The notes beneath the pieces were generated by a model. The model had not been told where the DNA came from, did not search any database, and saw only the letters and a program-made list of their open reading frames with translations. This document shows positions 54,949 to 64,000 of a DNA stretch of 64,000 nucleotides, in pieces. Source of the DNA: Sphingobacterium sp. LZ7M1. GTDB lineage: Bacteria; Bacteroidota; Bacteroidia; Sphingobacteriales; Sphingobacteriaceae. The position numbers and the translations under genes were made by a program. The stretch spans positions 1,798,001 to 1,862,000 of the forward strand of contig NZ_CP101134.1 of NCBI RefSeq assembly GCF_024296865.1, given 5' to 3'. Position 1 is the first letter of the stretch. The number at the start of each line of letters is the position of its first letter.

Positions 54949-55114
54949 ATTTTATAGGGATGGCTATATTTCTGTAGGTCTAAATCTTTTGAACCTTAAG
55001 GACTTCATTTTTTAAAAAAAATGTTTCAATTGCAAAAATTATATAAAAATAATAGTTCTTGTACAAAGATCTAAAGTTTAATCATTTTCAAGTAATTAAT
55101 AGTTACCATGATTT

Positions 55115-55655
55115 TTAGTTGTTCCTAAATAAGTCTATCAAAAATTTAAACGTCAAATTTGTCCAGTAAATAGCTTCATCGCTATTTGTTATTGGGATAT
55201 TGGAATCTAATATTGATTTAAATCGGTCCCAATCCTTTGGGGCAATATCTGATGTCTCGTTAAAATAATGATCGGTTGAAACGAAATCAAGTTTGTTAAG
55301 GATTTTAGCAATATATGGTCTTCCCAATGATGATCCTTGGAGAACATAATGCCTGTTGTTCAGAATGTAGATTCGTGAGGATTTTCATTTCCTTCAACTC
55401 AGGTAAATCTAATTTTAAGGCGACAAAATCATTCTCAATTTGTTTTAAGCCTAAGAAGAAAGGATAGTGCTCCGTAAATTGTTGTACATGTGAATTCGTA
55501 AAGTGATGTATCTCTTTGTTAAACACATAGAACTTTTTTTATAGATCCGTGTAATCTTTTTCAGAATTCATATTTCGGATATAATTAATAACCAATGCTT
55601 CGGAAATTTGATGGAATTTTTTAGTTTCTTGCTTTAAATAATCGGTGATTTTCAT
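55115..55655 (-). pseudogene. bphO: Broken heme oxygenase (biliverdin-forming) gene
   Basis: From the ATG at 55655 the minus strand reads MKITDYLKQETKKFHQISEA, the heme-oxygenase N-terminus with its heme-ligand His. The frame meets TAA at codon 39 (about 55539-55541) in an A7 run, where family members have Leu-Leu-Lys-Lys. The same frame continues KKFYVFNKEIHHF up to about 55380. A one-base shift is then needed to reach RHYVLQGSSLGRPYIAKIL, the distal-helix motif, and the end at 55115. So there is one nonsense codon and one frameshift. It lies 59 bp downstream of the bacteriophytochrome gene, the usual bphP-bphO pairing. Confidence 0.75.
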
Positions 55656-55714
55656 TAAATAAATTTAATAATATATGACTTGTCTTTAATCAAAATAAGG
55701 TTGGAATTCAATAG

Positions 55715-57907
55715 TTATTTGGGAGGGAACATCAGTTTTACACAAGTTCCGGTTCCAATTTTACTTTTAATGGTGATATCAATTCCCAATTTATCAGCTA
55801 TTCTTTTTACAATGGACATTCCAATTCCTGAGCCTTCATAGCCTGAAGAGTTAGACATGCGCTTAAACATTTCATAAATAGATGTTAGTTCTTCTTCTTC
55901 AATACCTATTCCATTGTCTGAAACAGTATAGATTATGCCATTATCGGTAGTAAAAGAATCTACAGTGACCAATGAAGAATCCACTTTCGATGAATATTTT
56001 ATAGCATTGCCAATAATGTTCAAAAACAATTGATAAAGCAAAGTTTTCTCACCGAGTACAGGGTGTAAGTTATTAACGACCACATGAACATTATTGGACC
56101 CGAATCTATTTTTGCTCATATTGATAATTTCATACACAAAGTTTTCAGGTTCTACCACTTCTTTTTCAAAATTAAATGAGCTTGCTTTTGAGAATTGATG
56201 GATCTTATCAAGCATATTCATAATGATGTGTACGGAATCCAGAATATTTGAGGTCATTTTCTTTAAGAGCTGAGGATTGACATCCTGCCGATATTGAAGA
56301 AATTCAGTTGAAACTTTTATTGCAGAAAGAGGATTCTTTAAATCATGGCTAATGGTATAGGCATAGGTATCCAGTGCATTGTTCATTTCAATCAGCTGGG
56401 TATTCAGCGAATCAATTTCAGCGGCTTTATTTAACATCGAGTCTCTTAGGATTTCTCTGATACGTAAGATAAAATGAAGGTGTTTGGAACTCCATTTTCT
56501 GGAGGTTCCGTTCACTTGTTCGCGCCAAACATTGAAAGAGGAACGCGGTGAAGGTTTGAGGGTTCCCGTCAGCATATCCTCTTCATAAAATTTTTCAGGT
56601 TTTCCTGCCCATTCTCTATTTAACAGGATTTCTTTTCTAAACCAAATGATAAAGAAGTCTTTTTTATGGTCAATATTGGCAAAAGTTAGACCGGCAATTG
56701 TTTTTCCAAAGGCTTCATATATTTGATTCTGAGAATCTAGAGCGTGAGTTGTAAAGATGTGATCTTGGGCTAATTCTTTTAGTTGGGGGACTTGAGATCT
56801 CAACGTTTCCTTTTCCGGATGTAAACCTTCCAGGAAAACAGAGTCTTCAAATCCAATGGCGATTCCATCCGCTTCCAAGATATGTATAAGGGTTTTTGAG
56901 AATTCCCTTAATTCAGGGAAAATATTGGTCTTTAGTAAAACCTTTTCTTTCAGCTGAAGTTCAAGTTCCTGAACTTCTTTCAGATAAATAATTCTTTCTC
57001 TATCTTCCGACTGTTGAAATTTATTCGCTGCAAAATTAGTGGCCATTAAAGAGAAATTGCGAATACTAAGATCAATATGTTTGGGTGTTTCATGTTGGCA
57101 ACATACAAGTCCCCAAAGTTCTCCCTTGATTATTATGGAAAAACTAATGCTGGATCGAAACCCCGCATTTTTTAGATATTGTAAATGCACAGGCGACAAT
57201 CTCCTGATAGAAATATTTCGAAGGTCGATATCCCTATTATCAAGAGAACTGATCACTGACCCCTCTTCCTCCGTATCGACTATAAATCTGCAGTGTTTTG
57301 TTTTATAAAGTTCCCGTGCCTGTCTTGGAATATCAAATTCTGGATAATTCAACCCCAAATAAGAATGTAATTCTGGTCTATTTAAAGTTTCAGCGATGAC
57401 GATTCCACTACTATCTTCATTGAATTGATAGACCATCACCCTATCTACCATTAGATTTTGTGAAAGTACTTCTGTTAAACCATCCCAGATGTCCTGCCCT
57501 TCATTTTGCAAGGCTATCAATTTATTGTTGATAATATTGCTAATGTTATTATTTTGAATGGTTGAGATCTCAAATTCCAAGTTTATAGCATCCAAGGAAT
57601 TTGAGATGCTTAAATAGAATGGATTACCATCAATCGCTATTAAATTTGTGCATCTTTTGTGATCAGGGCGATTTTCAATTTCTTTAATGGTTTTGAGTAT
57701 GAAATCCTTCTCTGCAATATTTAAAACAAATGCATCGGATAGGGATTTGCCTATAAGATCCTTTGAAGATATTTTTGGCAGGTACTTTTGGATATTTTCG
57801 CTAACTGCTTCAATATTTAAGGATTGATTAACAATTATTACAAATCCTAAATCTTGAATCTTACCTAGAAATTGGATCTTTTCATCCTCACAATTTATCT
57901 TTTCCAT
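55715..57907 (-). CDS. bphP: Bacteriophytochrome histidine kinase
   Basis: 730 aa: PAS (about 10-110), GAF (about 130-300), PHY (about 320-500), HisKA with phospho-His521 (SHDLKNPLSAI) and HATPase_c (IGNAIKYS, DNGIGIEEE, GSGIGMSIVKRI). The N-terminus has Cys6 in NCEDEKIQFLGKIQDLG, the expected biliverdin attachment site. GAF motifs are YPEFDIPRQARELY (the DIP motif), LSPVHLQYLKNAG and CCQHETP; the PHY tongue has PRSSFNVW. It senses red/far-red light and signals by phosphorylation; no partner response regulator is adjacent. Chromophore supply is in doubt because the neighbouring heme oxygenase is broken. Confidence 0.96.
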   Translation of the reverse strand: MEKINCEDEKIQFLGKIQDLGFVIIVNQSLNIEAVSENIQKYLPKISSKDLIGKSLSDAFVLNIAEKDFILKTIKEIENRPDHKRCTNLIAIDGNPFYLSISNSLDAINLEFEISTIQNNNISNIINNKLIALQNEGQDIWDGLTEVLSQNLMVDRVMVYQFNEDSSGIVIAETLNRPELHSYLGLNYPEFDIPRQARELYKTKHCRFIVDTEEEGSVISSLDNRDIDLRNISIRRLSPVHLQYLKNAGFRSSISFSIIIKGELWGLVCCQHETPKHIDLSIRNFSLMATNFAANKFQQSEDRERIIYLKEVQELELQLKEKVLLKTNIFPELREFSKTLIHILEADGIAIGFEDSVFLEGLHPEKETLRSQVPQLKELAQDHIFTTHALDSQNQIYEAFGKTIAGLTFANIDHKKDFFIIWFRKEILLNREWAGKPEKFYEEDMLTGTLKPSPRSSFNVWREQVNGTSRKWSSKHLHFILRIREILRDSMLNKAAEIDSLNTQLIEMNNALDTYAYTISHDLKNPLSAIKVSTEFLQYRQDVNPQLLKKMTSNILDSVHIIMNMLDKIHQFSKASSFNFEKEVVEPENFVYEIINMSKNRFGSNNVHVVVNNLHPVLGEKTLLYQLFLNIIGNAIKYSSKVDSSLVTVDSFTTDNGIIYTVSDNGIGIEEEELTSIYEMFKRMSNSSGYEGSGIGMSIVKRIADKLGIDITIKSKIGTGTCVKLMFPPK

Positions 57908-58426
57908 TTATGTTAATCTATTAGTTTGTAGAAATTCTTAAAAAGCAAATTAAGAAAATCAGTTCCTAACAAAGTAAGCAGAAAAATTTTAAAAATATGT
58001 TAAAACATATTGACAAATAATATAATATCAATCCCTGATCTTTCCTTTAACGTTTATGATATACGAAACGTGGTTTTATGGAGTGTATATATTTCTCAAA
58101 TTAAAAAATATTATTGGTTTTAAGACGGGCAATTAATTTAATTTTTGCCCTAATAATTCTTATTGCCTTCGTTTGTGGGATTTCAGGAAAAAATAGTTGT
58201 TTCCATATTTTGTTATCAAATCTTATGTTAGGAATGGAACTAAAATTGAAAATATCATTTTCTAGCATTAATAAAACCGGTTTAGAAACTGCATTATTTA
58301 TTTAAAATGGATATGTTGTGGGTACCATTTCAAAAATTTGTTATTCTCGTTAATCGGAAGGGAGAAGATGAAGATTAGTGAAATTTACTGGATGCGGTGC
58401 TAATAGGGAATAAAAGATTAATATTG
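57908..58426. other. Non-coding spacer
   Basis: About 520 bp upstream of bphP; AT-rich. A 63-codon frame at 58114-58305 starts with TTG and has no coding character. Nothing else was seen. Confidence 0.5.
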
Positions 58427-58458
58427 AAAGCCAGAAAAATTGTCTTTCCTGGCTTTTT
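58427..58458 (-). terminator. Terminator-like hairpin
   Basis: AAAGCCAG pairs with CTGGCTTT just after the stop of the minus-strand gene at 58465. The T-tract is better on the + strand than on the minus strand. Confidence 0.5.
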
Positions 58459-58464
58459 GGTTAT

Positions 58465-58971
58465 TTAGAGTTTTAATTCTCCTTCTTCACCAATACCTTC
58501 CTTACTTCCTGTAATCGCATTTTTCAACATACCAAATAAAGTTGCGATTTTATTGGAGCCAGAATCCCAATAGTGCGCTTCATCGGGTGTAACCTTAATT
58601 AATCTAATATTTGGATCTTCCTTTCCTTTTTCAAACCAGCCTTGCATCATCTTATTCCAATATCTGTCAATTCTTGCTTGATCTCTACTTAGTGTTGCAG
58701 TGCCATTAATACTTAAAAAGCTATAATTTTTAGGATCGGCATAAAACACTGAAATTTTATCATTCTTTTCTAAATTTTTATGCGTTTCACTTTCTGCAGA
58801 ACAGATATACCATATATTTCCATCTTCATCCACTTCTTGTCTGCTCATAGGGACACCATGAGGATAGGGTGAATTTGGAGTAAATGTACAAATTGTACCG
58901 ATGTCAATTTGATCAACAATTGATTTTAATTTTTTATGAGCTTCTTGATCTCTAATAATTTTCTCTGCCAT
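58465..58971 (-). CDS. Pyridoxamine 5'-phosphate oxidase-like protein (general stress protein 26 family)
   Basis: 168 aa from the ATG at 58971; a GTG upstream is less likely. Split-barrel flavin-binding fold: GTICTFTPNSPYPHGVPMSR, then IWYICSAESETHKNL and KISVFYADPKNYSFLSINGT, ending in a variable tail. The family binds FMN or F420 and is linked to general stress in Bacteroidota and Firmicutes; the substrate is unknown. A single gene beside a decayed catalase. Confidence 0.9.
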   Translation of the reverse strand: MAEKIIRDQEAHKKLKSIVDQIDIGTICTFTPNSPYPHGVPMSRQEVDEDGNIWYICSAESETHKNLEKNDKISVFYADPKNYSFLSINGTATLSRDQARIDRYWNKMMQGWFEKGKEDPNIRLIKVTPDEAHYWDSGSNKIATLFGMLKNAITGSKEGIGEEGELKL

Positions 58972-59089
58972 AGTATGTTCTTTTGGGTTCAACACTTAAT
59001 AGTTCACAATTGTTTAGATAAAAATTACCAGAACTTTTATTCAATTTTTTGTTAATGATTTTAAGCATTCTTCATGCTATTTAAAATAA

Positions 59090-60214
59090 CAGGCTGCCTT
59101 TGACCTTGGAAGAGTAGTTACAGAAATTGATTTCTCTGATGATCCGCTCTTGCAAGGAAGGAATTTTTCATATATAGATCCTCAGAACTATAGACTGGGT
59201 GGTCCAAATTTCCATGAATTGCCCATCAATAGGCCGATAAATGGCACACACAACAATCAAAAGGATGTGTTTGCAAGAATGGATATCTTAAAGGGTAATA
59301 CAAATTATTTTCCAAATAGCCAAGGAAATGGATGTCCATACCAAGCTATGCTTAAAGGGGAAAAAGCTTACCAAACAGGAAAACGACAGGTTGATGGTAA
59401 AGAAAGTAAGAGCAAAGTCGAGTTCATTTGCAGAACACTTTACTCAAGCTAGATTATTTTTTAATTATTTAAGTCCTGAGGAGCAAAACCATGTTATCAA
59501 TGCTTTTAGTTTTGAGCTCTCGACAGTAAATAATGAAGATATCAGAAAGCGTGAATTGGCCAATTTAAATCATGTTCATCCAACATTGGCAAAAGCTATT
59601 GGGAAAAACTTAGGATTGACACCATAGAATCCCTTGATCCGCTTACTTTACAATTTGCAAGGCAAAATCACCCAAATTATCCATTAAAGCTTAATAAACC
59701 TGAGATTGAAAAGTCTGAATTCTTAAGTATGAAGATTAAAGGTGAAGAGGGTAATATCCGTAGCCGGAAAATTGTATTTTAGTTGATGATAGTGTAAGTA
59801 AAGTATCGGTAGATTAAATGAAAAAATGACTTGAGAAAGATGGAGCTATTGCTGTGCTGATTTCTTCGCATGTTGGAAATTTGAAATATAAGGAAGGGGG
59901 GGGAAGAACCCATACAGCATAGTTATTTAACCGATGTATCAGTTTGTTTTGATGGTTTTTATACACCTAATGGCGACTCTGTATCCAAGTTCGCTCAAAA
60001 TCCAGATTATCTTCAATTTATTAATAAAGGTTACCGTCACAGTAAAGTAATTGCATTTGCCAAAGGAACAGAGCAATTAGCAGCAAAATCTTTGATAGAA
60101 AAAGATCAAGGTGTAATATTTGAGTCAGATCCAAATTGGACAGATGCATTTGTTAATGCACTCAAAAAACATAGGGTATGGGAAAGAGAAAACCCTAGAA
60201 AAGTCCCTTCATAA
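59090..60214 (+). pseudogene. katE: Truncated and frameshifted large catalase (KatE/HPII type)
   Basis: The remnant opens at QAAFDLGRVV, then IDFSDDPLLQGRNFSYIDPQ and RLGGPNFHELPINRP, the middle of a clade-2 catalase. The N-terminal ~350 residues, with the catalytic His and Asn, are missing. A frame change near 59400 leads to HFTQARLFFNYLSPEEQNHV (catalase-related domain). Further stops and shifts follow, including a G8 run near 59895, before the C-terminal PfpI-like domain (VSVCFDGFYTPNGDSVSKFA, GTEQLAAKSLIEKDQGVIFE) ends at the TAA at 60212. Clearly inactive. Confidence 0.88.
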
Positions 60215-60753
60215 TAGATTACAATTATCTTTCCGCCATCTTAAAATCCGTTGAACTCTCAAAGCTTCTCCAGATTTGTGTCTGTTACTCAATATAATTA
60301 CTTTAAAAGAAATTTCGAAAACCAATTCTGATTTTAAGGTTTGCAAAGATTCAATTTGTTTTTTTCTGGGCAATTGTTCTAACATCTCACTGATTTCCGT
60401 AATAGTAACATTACTGGTATCGGAATAAACTATTTTCAATAGTTGCCAATTCTTTATCAACTAAAACAACAAAACAATAGAAGGTAAATTGACCATTGCA
60501 TCTCCCGGAACTAGATAGGTCATAAATCTAAATATGGATGATTTGTTACTTTTTTTCTACAGTTAACTAAGTTCTGATTTTAAATTATCCCTGTTGAAAG
60601 TAAAATTATTTTCTTGTAAATAATAATGTATAGTTTGTTCATTTGCTACCCAGAGAACATGAATATCTTGAAATTGAACAAAAATTTAAATTACCTTTAA
60701 TTAACGCTAATAAAATTAGTAATTTTGTTTCAACTTACTAATATATATAGCGA
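60215..60753. other. Non-coding spacer
   Basis: About 540 bp. An 83-codon minus-strand frame (60209-60460) starts with TTG, overlaps the catalase end and has no recognisable domain. A promoter-like box lies at 60720. Confidence 0.45.
60720..60727 (+). promoter_or_regulatory. -7 promoter box of the radical-SAM operon
   Basis: TAATTTTG matches TAnnTTTG 26 bases before the ATG at 60754. The -33 region has only TTTA at 60696-60699, 20 bases upstream. Confidence 0.45.
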
Positions 60754-62007
60754 ATGTTTGGGTTTGATGATAAATTGGAAATATTAGCTGATGCGGCAAA
60801 ATATGATGTTAGTTGCAGTTCCAGTGGAGGAAAGCGAAAAAATAATGGTGGGATCGGAGATGCCTCTACCAGTGGAATTTGCCATACCTATACTGAAGAT
60901 GGAAGATGCGTTTCATTACTTAAGATTTTAATGACCAATTATTGTATTTATGATTGTTCATTTTGCGTTAGCCGTAGGAGCAATGATGTTCAAAGGGCAG
61001 CATTTTCGGTAAAAGAGGTTGTGGATCTTACCATGAACTTCTATAGGAGAAACTATATTGAGGGATTGTTTTTAAGTTCAGGAATTTTTAAATCTGCAGA
61101 CTATACAATGGAACGAATGATGTTGGTGGTGAGGAAACTTCGAAGCGAAGAAAGGTTCAACGGCTATATCCATTTGAAAGCAATTCCCGGAGCAAGTGAG
61201 GCTCTATTAAAAGAAGCAGGGTTATATGTGGATCGTATGAGCGTAAACCTAGAGATACCCACGGAAAAAGGCCTGAAATTGGTCGCTCCTGAGAAAGACC
61301 ATCAAACTGTAATCGAGCCATTATCCATCGTTCAGAATGAAATCGAAACCATTGAGCGAGATAAAAGGAAGTTCAAAAAGGTTCCTCATTTCGTTCCAGC
61401 AGGACAAAGTACACAAATGGTAATTGGCGCCACTCCAGAAAATGACCTTCAGGTCATGGAAACCGCCAGCAGGTTCTATAAAGAATTCAATCTCAAACGG
61501 GTTTATTACTCAGGATATATCCCAATAAATTCTAATGATAGCCTATTGCCTAAAATTGGCACAGCTCCGCCATTGGTGCGGGAAAATAGACTTTACCAAG
61601 CTGATTGGTTATTGAGGTTTTATGGATTTTCTCTTCATGAAATCTTAAACAATAGCCATCAACATCTGGAATTGGAAATTGACCCCAAACTTTCATGGGC
61701 ATTGAGGAATCCACAATTCTTCCCAATTGATGTCAATACTGCGGAATATAAATGGATAATTAGAATTCCTGGGATTGGAAGGCAATCAGCCCATAAAATC
61801 GTTCAGGCCAGGAAATATGGAAAACTTCGGGAATATCAATTAAAGAAAATGGGAATAGCCTTTAACAGGGCCAAATATTTTATGGTTTGCCAAGATATGA
61901 TTGTCAATACGGGATTTATTTATCCAGATGCTATTAAGAAGGCTTTATTGGATCACCATCCGGAGCCTAGGGTCTCGAATTCCGAATCACAGTTAAGCCT
62001 GTTCTGA
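60754..62007 (+). CDS. Putative DNA modification/repair radical SAM protein
   Basis: 417 aa. The radical-SAM cluster motif is NYCIYDCSFCVSRR (CxxxCxxC). The barrel continues with LSSGIFKS and GYIHLKAIPGAS, and a C-terminal helix-hairpin-helix, RIPGIGRQSAHKIVQARKYG, suggests DNA binding. It matches the family annotated as a DNA modification/repair radical SAM protein linked to uracil-DNA glycosylase. A 4Fe-4S enzyme; the reaction is not established. Its stop overlaps the partner gene by 1 base. Confidence 0.92.
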   Translation: MFGFDDKLEILADAAKYDVSCSSSGGKRKNNGGIGDASTSGICHTYTEDGRCVSLLKILMTNYCIYDCSFCVSRRSNDVQRAAFSVKEVVDLTMNFYRRNYIEGLFLSSGIFKSADYTMERMMLVVRKLRSEERFNGYIHLKAIPGASEALLKEAGLYVDRMSVNLEIPTEKGLKLVAPEKDHQTVIEPLSIVQNEIETIERDKRKFKKVPHFVPAGQSTQMVIGATPENDLQVMETASRFYKEFNLKRVYYSGYIPINSNDSLLPKIGTAPPLVRENRLYQADWLLRFYGFSLHEILNNSHQHLELEIDPKLSWALRNPQFFPIDVNTAEYKWIIRIPGIGRQSAHKIVQARKYGKLREYQLKKMGIAFNRAKYFMVCQDMIVNTGFIYPDAIKKALLDHHPEPRVSNSESQLSLF

Positions 62008-62765
62008 TGGATTACGTTTTTGATGGTAGTTTCAACGGTTACCTATGCTGTGTATTCGAGGCATTTGAGAGAAAAGAGTTTTATGTTACTCCTAAAGTGC
62101 TGGACATGATAGAACCAAATATTTTCAATCAACAGAGACAAGTTATGACCGTCCCTGAAAAATCTTCCCGTATTTTGAAAGGAATCGAAAAGATAATAGG
62201 AAAGAAGGACCTGAATATTTTCTATCATAATTTTCTTGCAGATCAAAAAGGAGCATGGGAAATAGGTTTTAGGACTATCATTCGTTTATTTAAGTATGGT
62301 AAAATTGACATTCGGGACTACGGAAACCCTGAAATTTTGCAGATACACAAAACCATTAAGCAAGTAAGTCGAGAAAGGCATAGGATGAAGGCATTTGTGA
62401 GATTCGTCAAATCTTCAGATGGTCTCTACACAGCGCTCATTGAGCCAGATTTCAATGTTTTACCTTTGGTAATCCCATTTTTTAAGAATCGGTTTTCTGA
62501 TCAGGATTGGTTGATTTATGATATCCGAAGAAATTACGGATATCATTATGATGGACGGGAGATTCACGAAGTCCTTACCTCTGAAAACCAGGAAATCGAA
62601 AATCCATATGCCTTAGAATTGGATCTTGACTCAAGAGAAACGGAATTTCAACATTTATGGAAAACCTACTTTAAGAGTACGAATATTGAAGAAAGGAAAA
62701 ACATCAAATTACACCTGAGACATGTACCCAAAAGATATTGGAAATATTTAGTGGAAAAGCAATAA
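62007..62765 (+). CDS. Partner DNA-metabolism protein (TIGR03915 family)
   Basis: 252 aa. The N-terminus MDYVFDGSFNGYLCCVFEAF and the central RHRMKAFVRFVKSSDGLYTA, then WLIYDIRRNYGYHYDG, match the conserved partner of the radical-SAM protein above. In many bacteria it is fused to a uracil-DNA-glycosylase domain; here the protein ends after HVPKRYWKYLVEK, so the glycosylase part is absent or encoded elsewhere. The two genes share one operon and probably act together on damaged or modified bases. Confidence 0.9.
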   Translation: MDYVFDGSFNGYLCCVFEAFERKEFYVTPKVLDMIEPNIFNQQRQVMTVPEKSSRILKGIEKIIGKKDLNIFYHNFLADQKGAWEIGFRTIIRLFKYGKIDIRDYGNPEILQIHKTIKQVSRERHRMKAFVRFVKSSDGLYTALIEPDFNVLPLVIPFFKNRFSDQDWLIYDIRRNYGYHYDGREIHEVLTSENQEIENPYALELDLDSRETEFQHLWKTYFKSTNIEERKNIKLHLRHVPKRYWKYLVEKQ

Positions 62766-62980
62766 TTGCGCAATTCCATGCCTAGGTATTTCAACTTCTT
62801 TTCAGGTTACTTATCGAAAATTTGCCACCAAAAGCTTGTAATGAACAAAACCTAGATTTGTGGCTTGTATTGGTTCATTTTTCAAATATGTAAAGGTTAA
62901 AATATTTTTTGAAAACAAGCCTGGGCGTATATCAAGAAGTACCGTGAATTGGAGTTTTTTATGTCGACATCTTCCACTTG

Positions 62981-64000
62981 TTATAGGATTTCTTGTAGGG
63001 CAATTATGCCCTCTTCCAGCTCTTTTTCAGAAAGTGAACCATAGCCTAACCTGATACCATATATGGTCTCATTGAAGCTATAGGTATCGGGACTGATGAT
63101 CTTGATTCCCTTGCTATTAAGTTTTTTGGGAATTTGGGACCAATCCATGGACTTATTGGGTACAATCCAGAAAGCCAAACCACCTTCGGGAACTGAATAA
63201 GTTGCTCTGTCCTCCATGTATTTTTTGAGCAAACCGGCCATAAAATCCCTTTTGGCTTTGTAGTGGTGAGACGCCTTTTTGATATGGCGTTTTATGGTGC
63301 CATCCTTGATAAGTTGCAGAACTGCCTGTTCCATAATACTGTCTCCTTGAACATCAATAATCTTTCGCAAACTACTTACCCTCTCCATCAGGGCTTCGTC
63401 ATGGGTTACTAAATAACCTATGCGAAGGGCAGGCGCAACCACCTTGCTCATGCTGCCTATATATACATAATTTTTCAGTTCGCCGAAACTTGACAAAGGC
63501 AATACAGGGCGGTAACCAAAATGGAACTCGTTATCATAATCATCCTCGATAATCGTAAAACCGTATTCGTTGGAAAGCTGTATCAATTCCAACCTTCTCT
63601 TCAGACTCAATGTCACAGTGGTGGGATATTGATGGTGTGGGGTAACGTAAATTGCCCTTACCTTTTTACCCGATTTCAGATAGGCAATAACCTCCTCGAT
63701 CAGCAAGCCGTCCTTGTCTACGCCTACCGGCAACAATGTTGCCCCTGCATTCTCAAAGGCGGACCAAGCAGGCTTATATCCTGGGTTTTCAACGATTACA
63801 TAATCATTTTCTGTAAACAGATATTGAGCTGTCAGATACATCGCCATTTGACTGCCTCGGGTGATACAGATATTATGATGATTGACCTGCATGCCTCTCT
63901 GGTGATTGAGCATTTGCACTATGGATTTTCGAAATTCCAGATCACCTAATTCGTTGCCATATCCCATCATTTGCCAACGTGCTTTTTGGTTGAAGATCTG
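62981..64000 (-). CDS. MocR-family PLP-dependent transcriptional regulator, truncated by the window edge
   Basis: The minus-strand frame is open through the right edge, so only the C-terminal ~340 residues are seen. They are a class I/II aminotransferase fold: MMGYGNELGDLEFRKSIVQ, CITRGSQMAMYLTAQYLF, IIEDDYDNEFHFGYRP (PLP-ring Asp and partner Tyr region), and the PLP lysine in YIGSMSKVVAPALRIGY. In MocR proteins this domain follows a GntR winged helix, which should lie beyond base 64000. It senses a PLP-linked metabolite. A plain aminotransferase is possible but the motif spacing favours MocR. Confidence 0.9.
   Translation of the reverse strand, partial: QIFNQKARWQMMGYGNELGDLEFRKSIVQMLNHQRGMQVNHHNICITRGSQMAMYLTAQYLFTENDYVIVENPGYKPAWSAFENAGATLLPVGVDKDGLLIEEVIAYLKSGKKVRAIYVTPHHQYPTTVTLSLKRRLELIQLSNEYGFTIIEDDYDNEFHFGYRPVLPLSSFGELKNYVYIGSMSKVVAPALRIGYLVTHDEALMERVSSLRKIIDVQGDSIMEQAVLQLIKDGTIKRHIKKASHHYKAKRDFMAGLLKKYMEDRATYSVPEGGLAFWIVPNKSMDWSQIPKKLNSKGIKIISPDTYSFNETIYGIRLGYGSLSEKELEEGIIALQEIL

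Noticed and set aside
60209..60460. 83-codon minus-strand frame beside the catalase remnant
   Set aside because: TTG start, overlaps the remnant, no motif; not supported well enough to list as a gene.

Overview
The window looks like the chromosome of an AT-rich member of the Bacteroidota, most likely Sphingobacteriaceae (Sphingobacterium/Pedobacter type). The evidence is a SusC/SusD pair, TonB receptors with carboxypeptidase-like N-terminal domains, Bacteroidota-only families (DUF4374, Sb-PDE phosphodiesterase), promoters of the TTG-N(17-21)-TAnnTTTG type, weak Shine-Dalgarno sequences and a zeaxanthin-type carotenoid operon. No rRNA, CRISPR array, transposase or intact tRNA was seen.

Layout. 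1-8.3 kb: an iron-siderophore uptake operon (DUF4198 protein, TonB receptor, DUF4374 lipoprotein, two small membrane proteins, PepSY protein) resembling the XusABC xenosiderophore system of Bacteroides thetaiotaomicron, preceded by a long structured leader. 8.3-18 kb: sparse DNA with a 74-aa orphan gene, a first cluster of terminator-like hairpins, a lone ECF sigma factor, an AraC regulator, and a signalling trio (receiver, PAS protein with a histidine-kinase dimerisation helix but no ATPase, response regulator). 18-32 kb: an AsmA-like protein with an A10 tract at its start, a GH140-like secreted glycosidase, a 3-kb gene desert with a second hairpin array, a paralogue of the 74-aa gene, an amine oxidase divergent from an AraC regulator, small membrane proteins and decayed genes. 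32-38.4 kb: Sb-PDE phosphodiesterase plus SusC/SusD.

38.4-49 kb: a stress and osmotic block: DUF892 ferritin-like protein, GpsA plus a fused HAD phosphatase/GT20 enzyme (read here as glucosylglycerol synthesis), a BCCT osmolyte transporter and CsbD. 49-58 kb: a light and pigment block: MarR regulator, crtI, crtB, two accessory genes, crtZ, crtY and an overlapping lipocalin lipoprotein, facing a bacteriophytochrome whose downstream heme-oxygenase gene is broken. 58-64 kb: a PNP-oxidase-like stress protein, a decayed large catalase, a radical-SAM DNA-repair pair and an edge-truncated MocR regulator.

How it fits together. The operons serve iron uptake, polymer or phosphodiester uptake, compatible-solute supply and photoprotection. 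Two features stand out. The first is a family of A/T-tract-flanked hairpins, arrayed about 80-110 bp apart in gene deserts, with two loop types (CCCT-rich and GGGGA-rich) that are mutually complementary. The second is a set of decayed genes (bphO, katE, small orphans), several with lesions at homopolymers. All calls come from reading the sequence; no database search was run.
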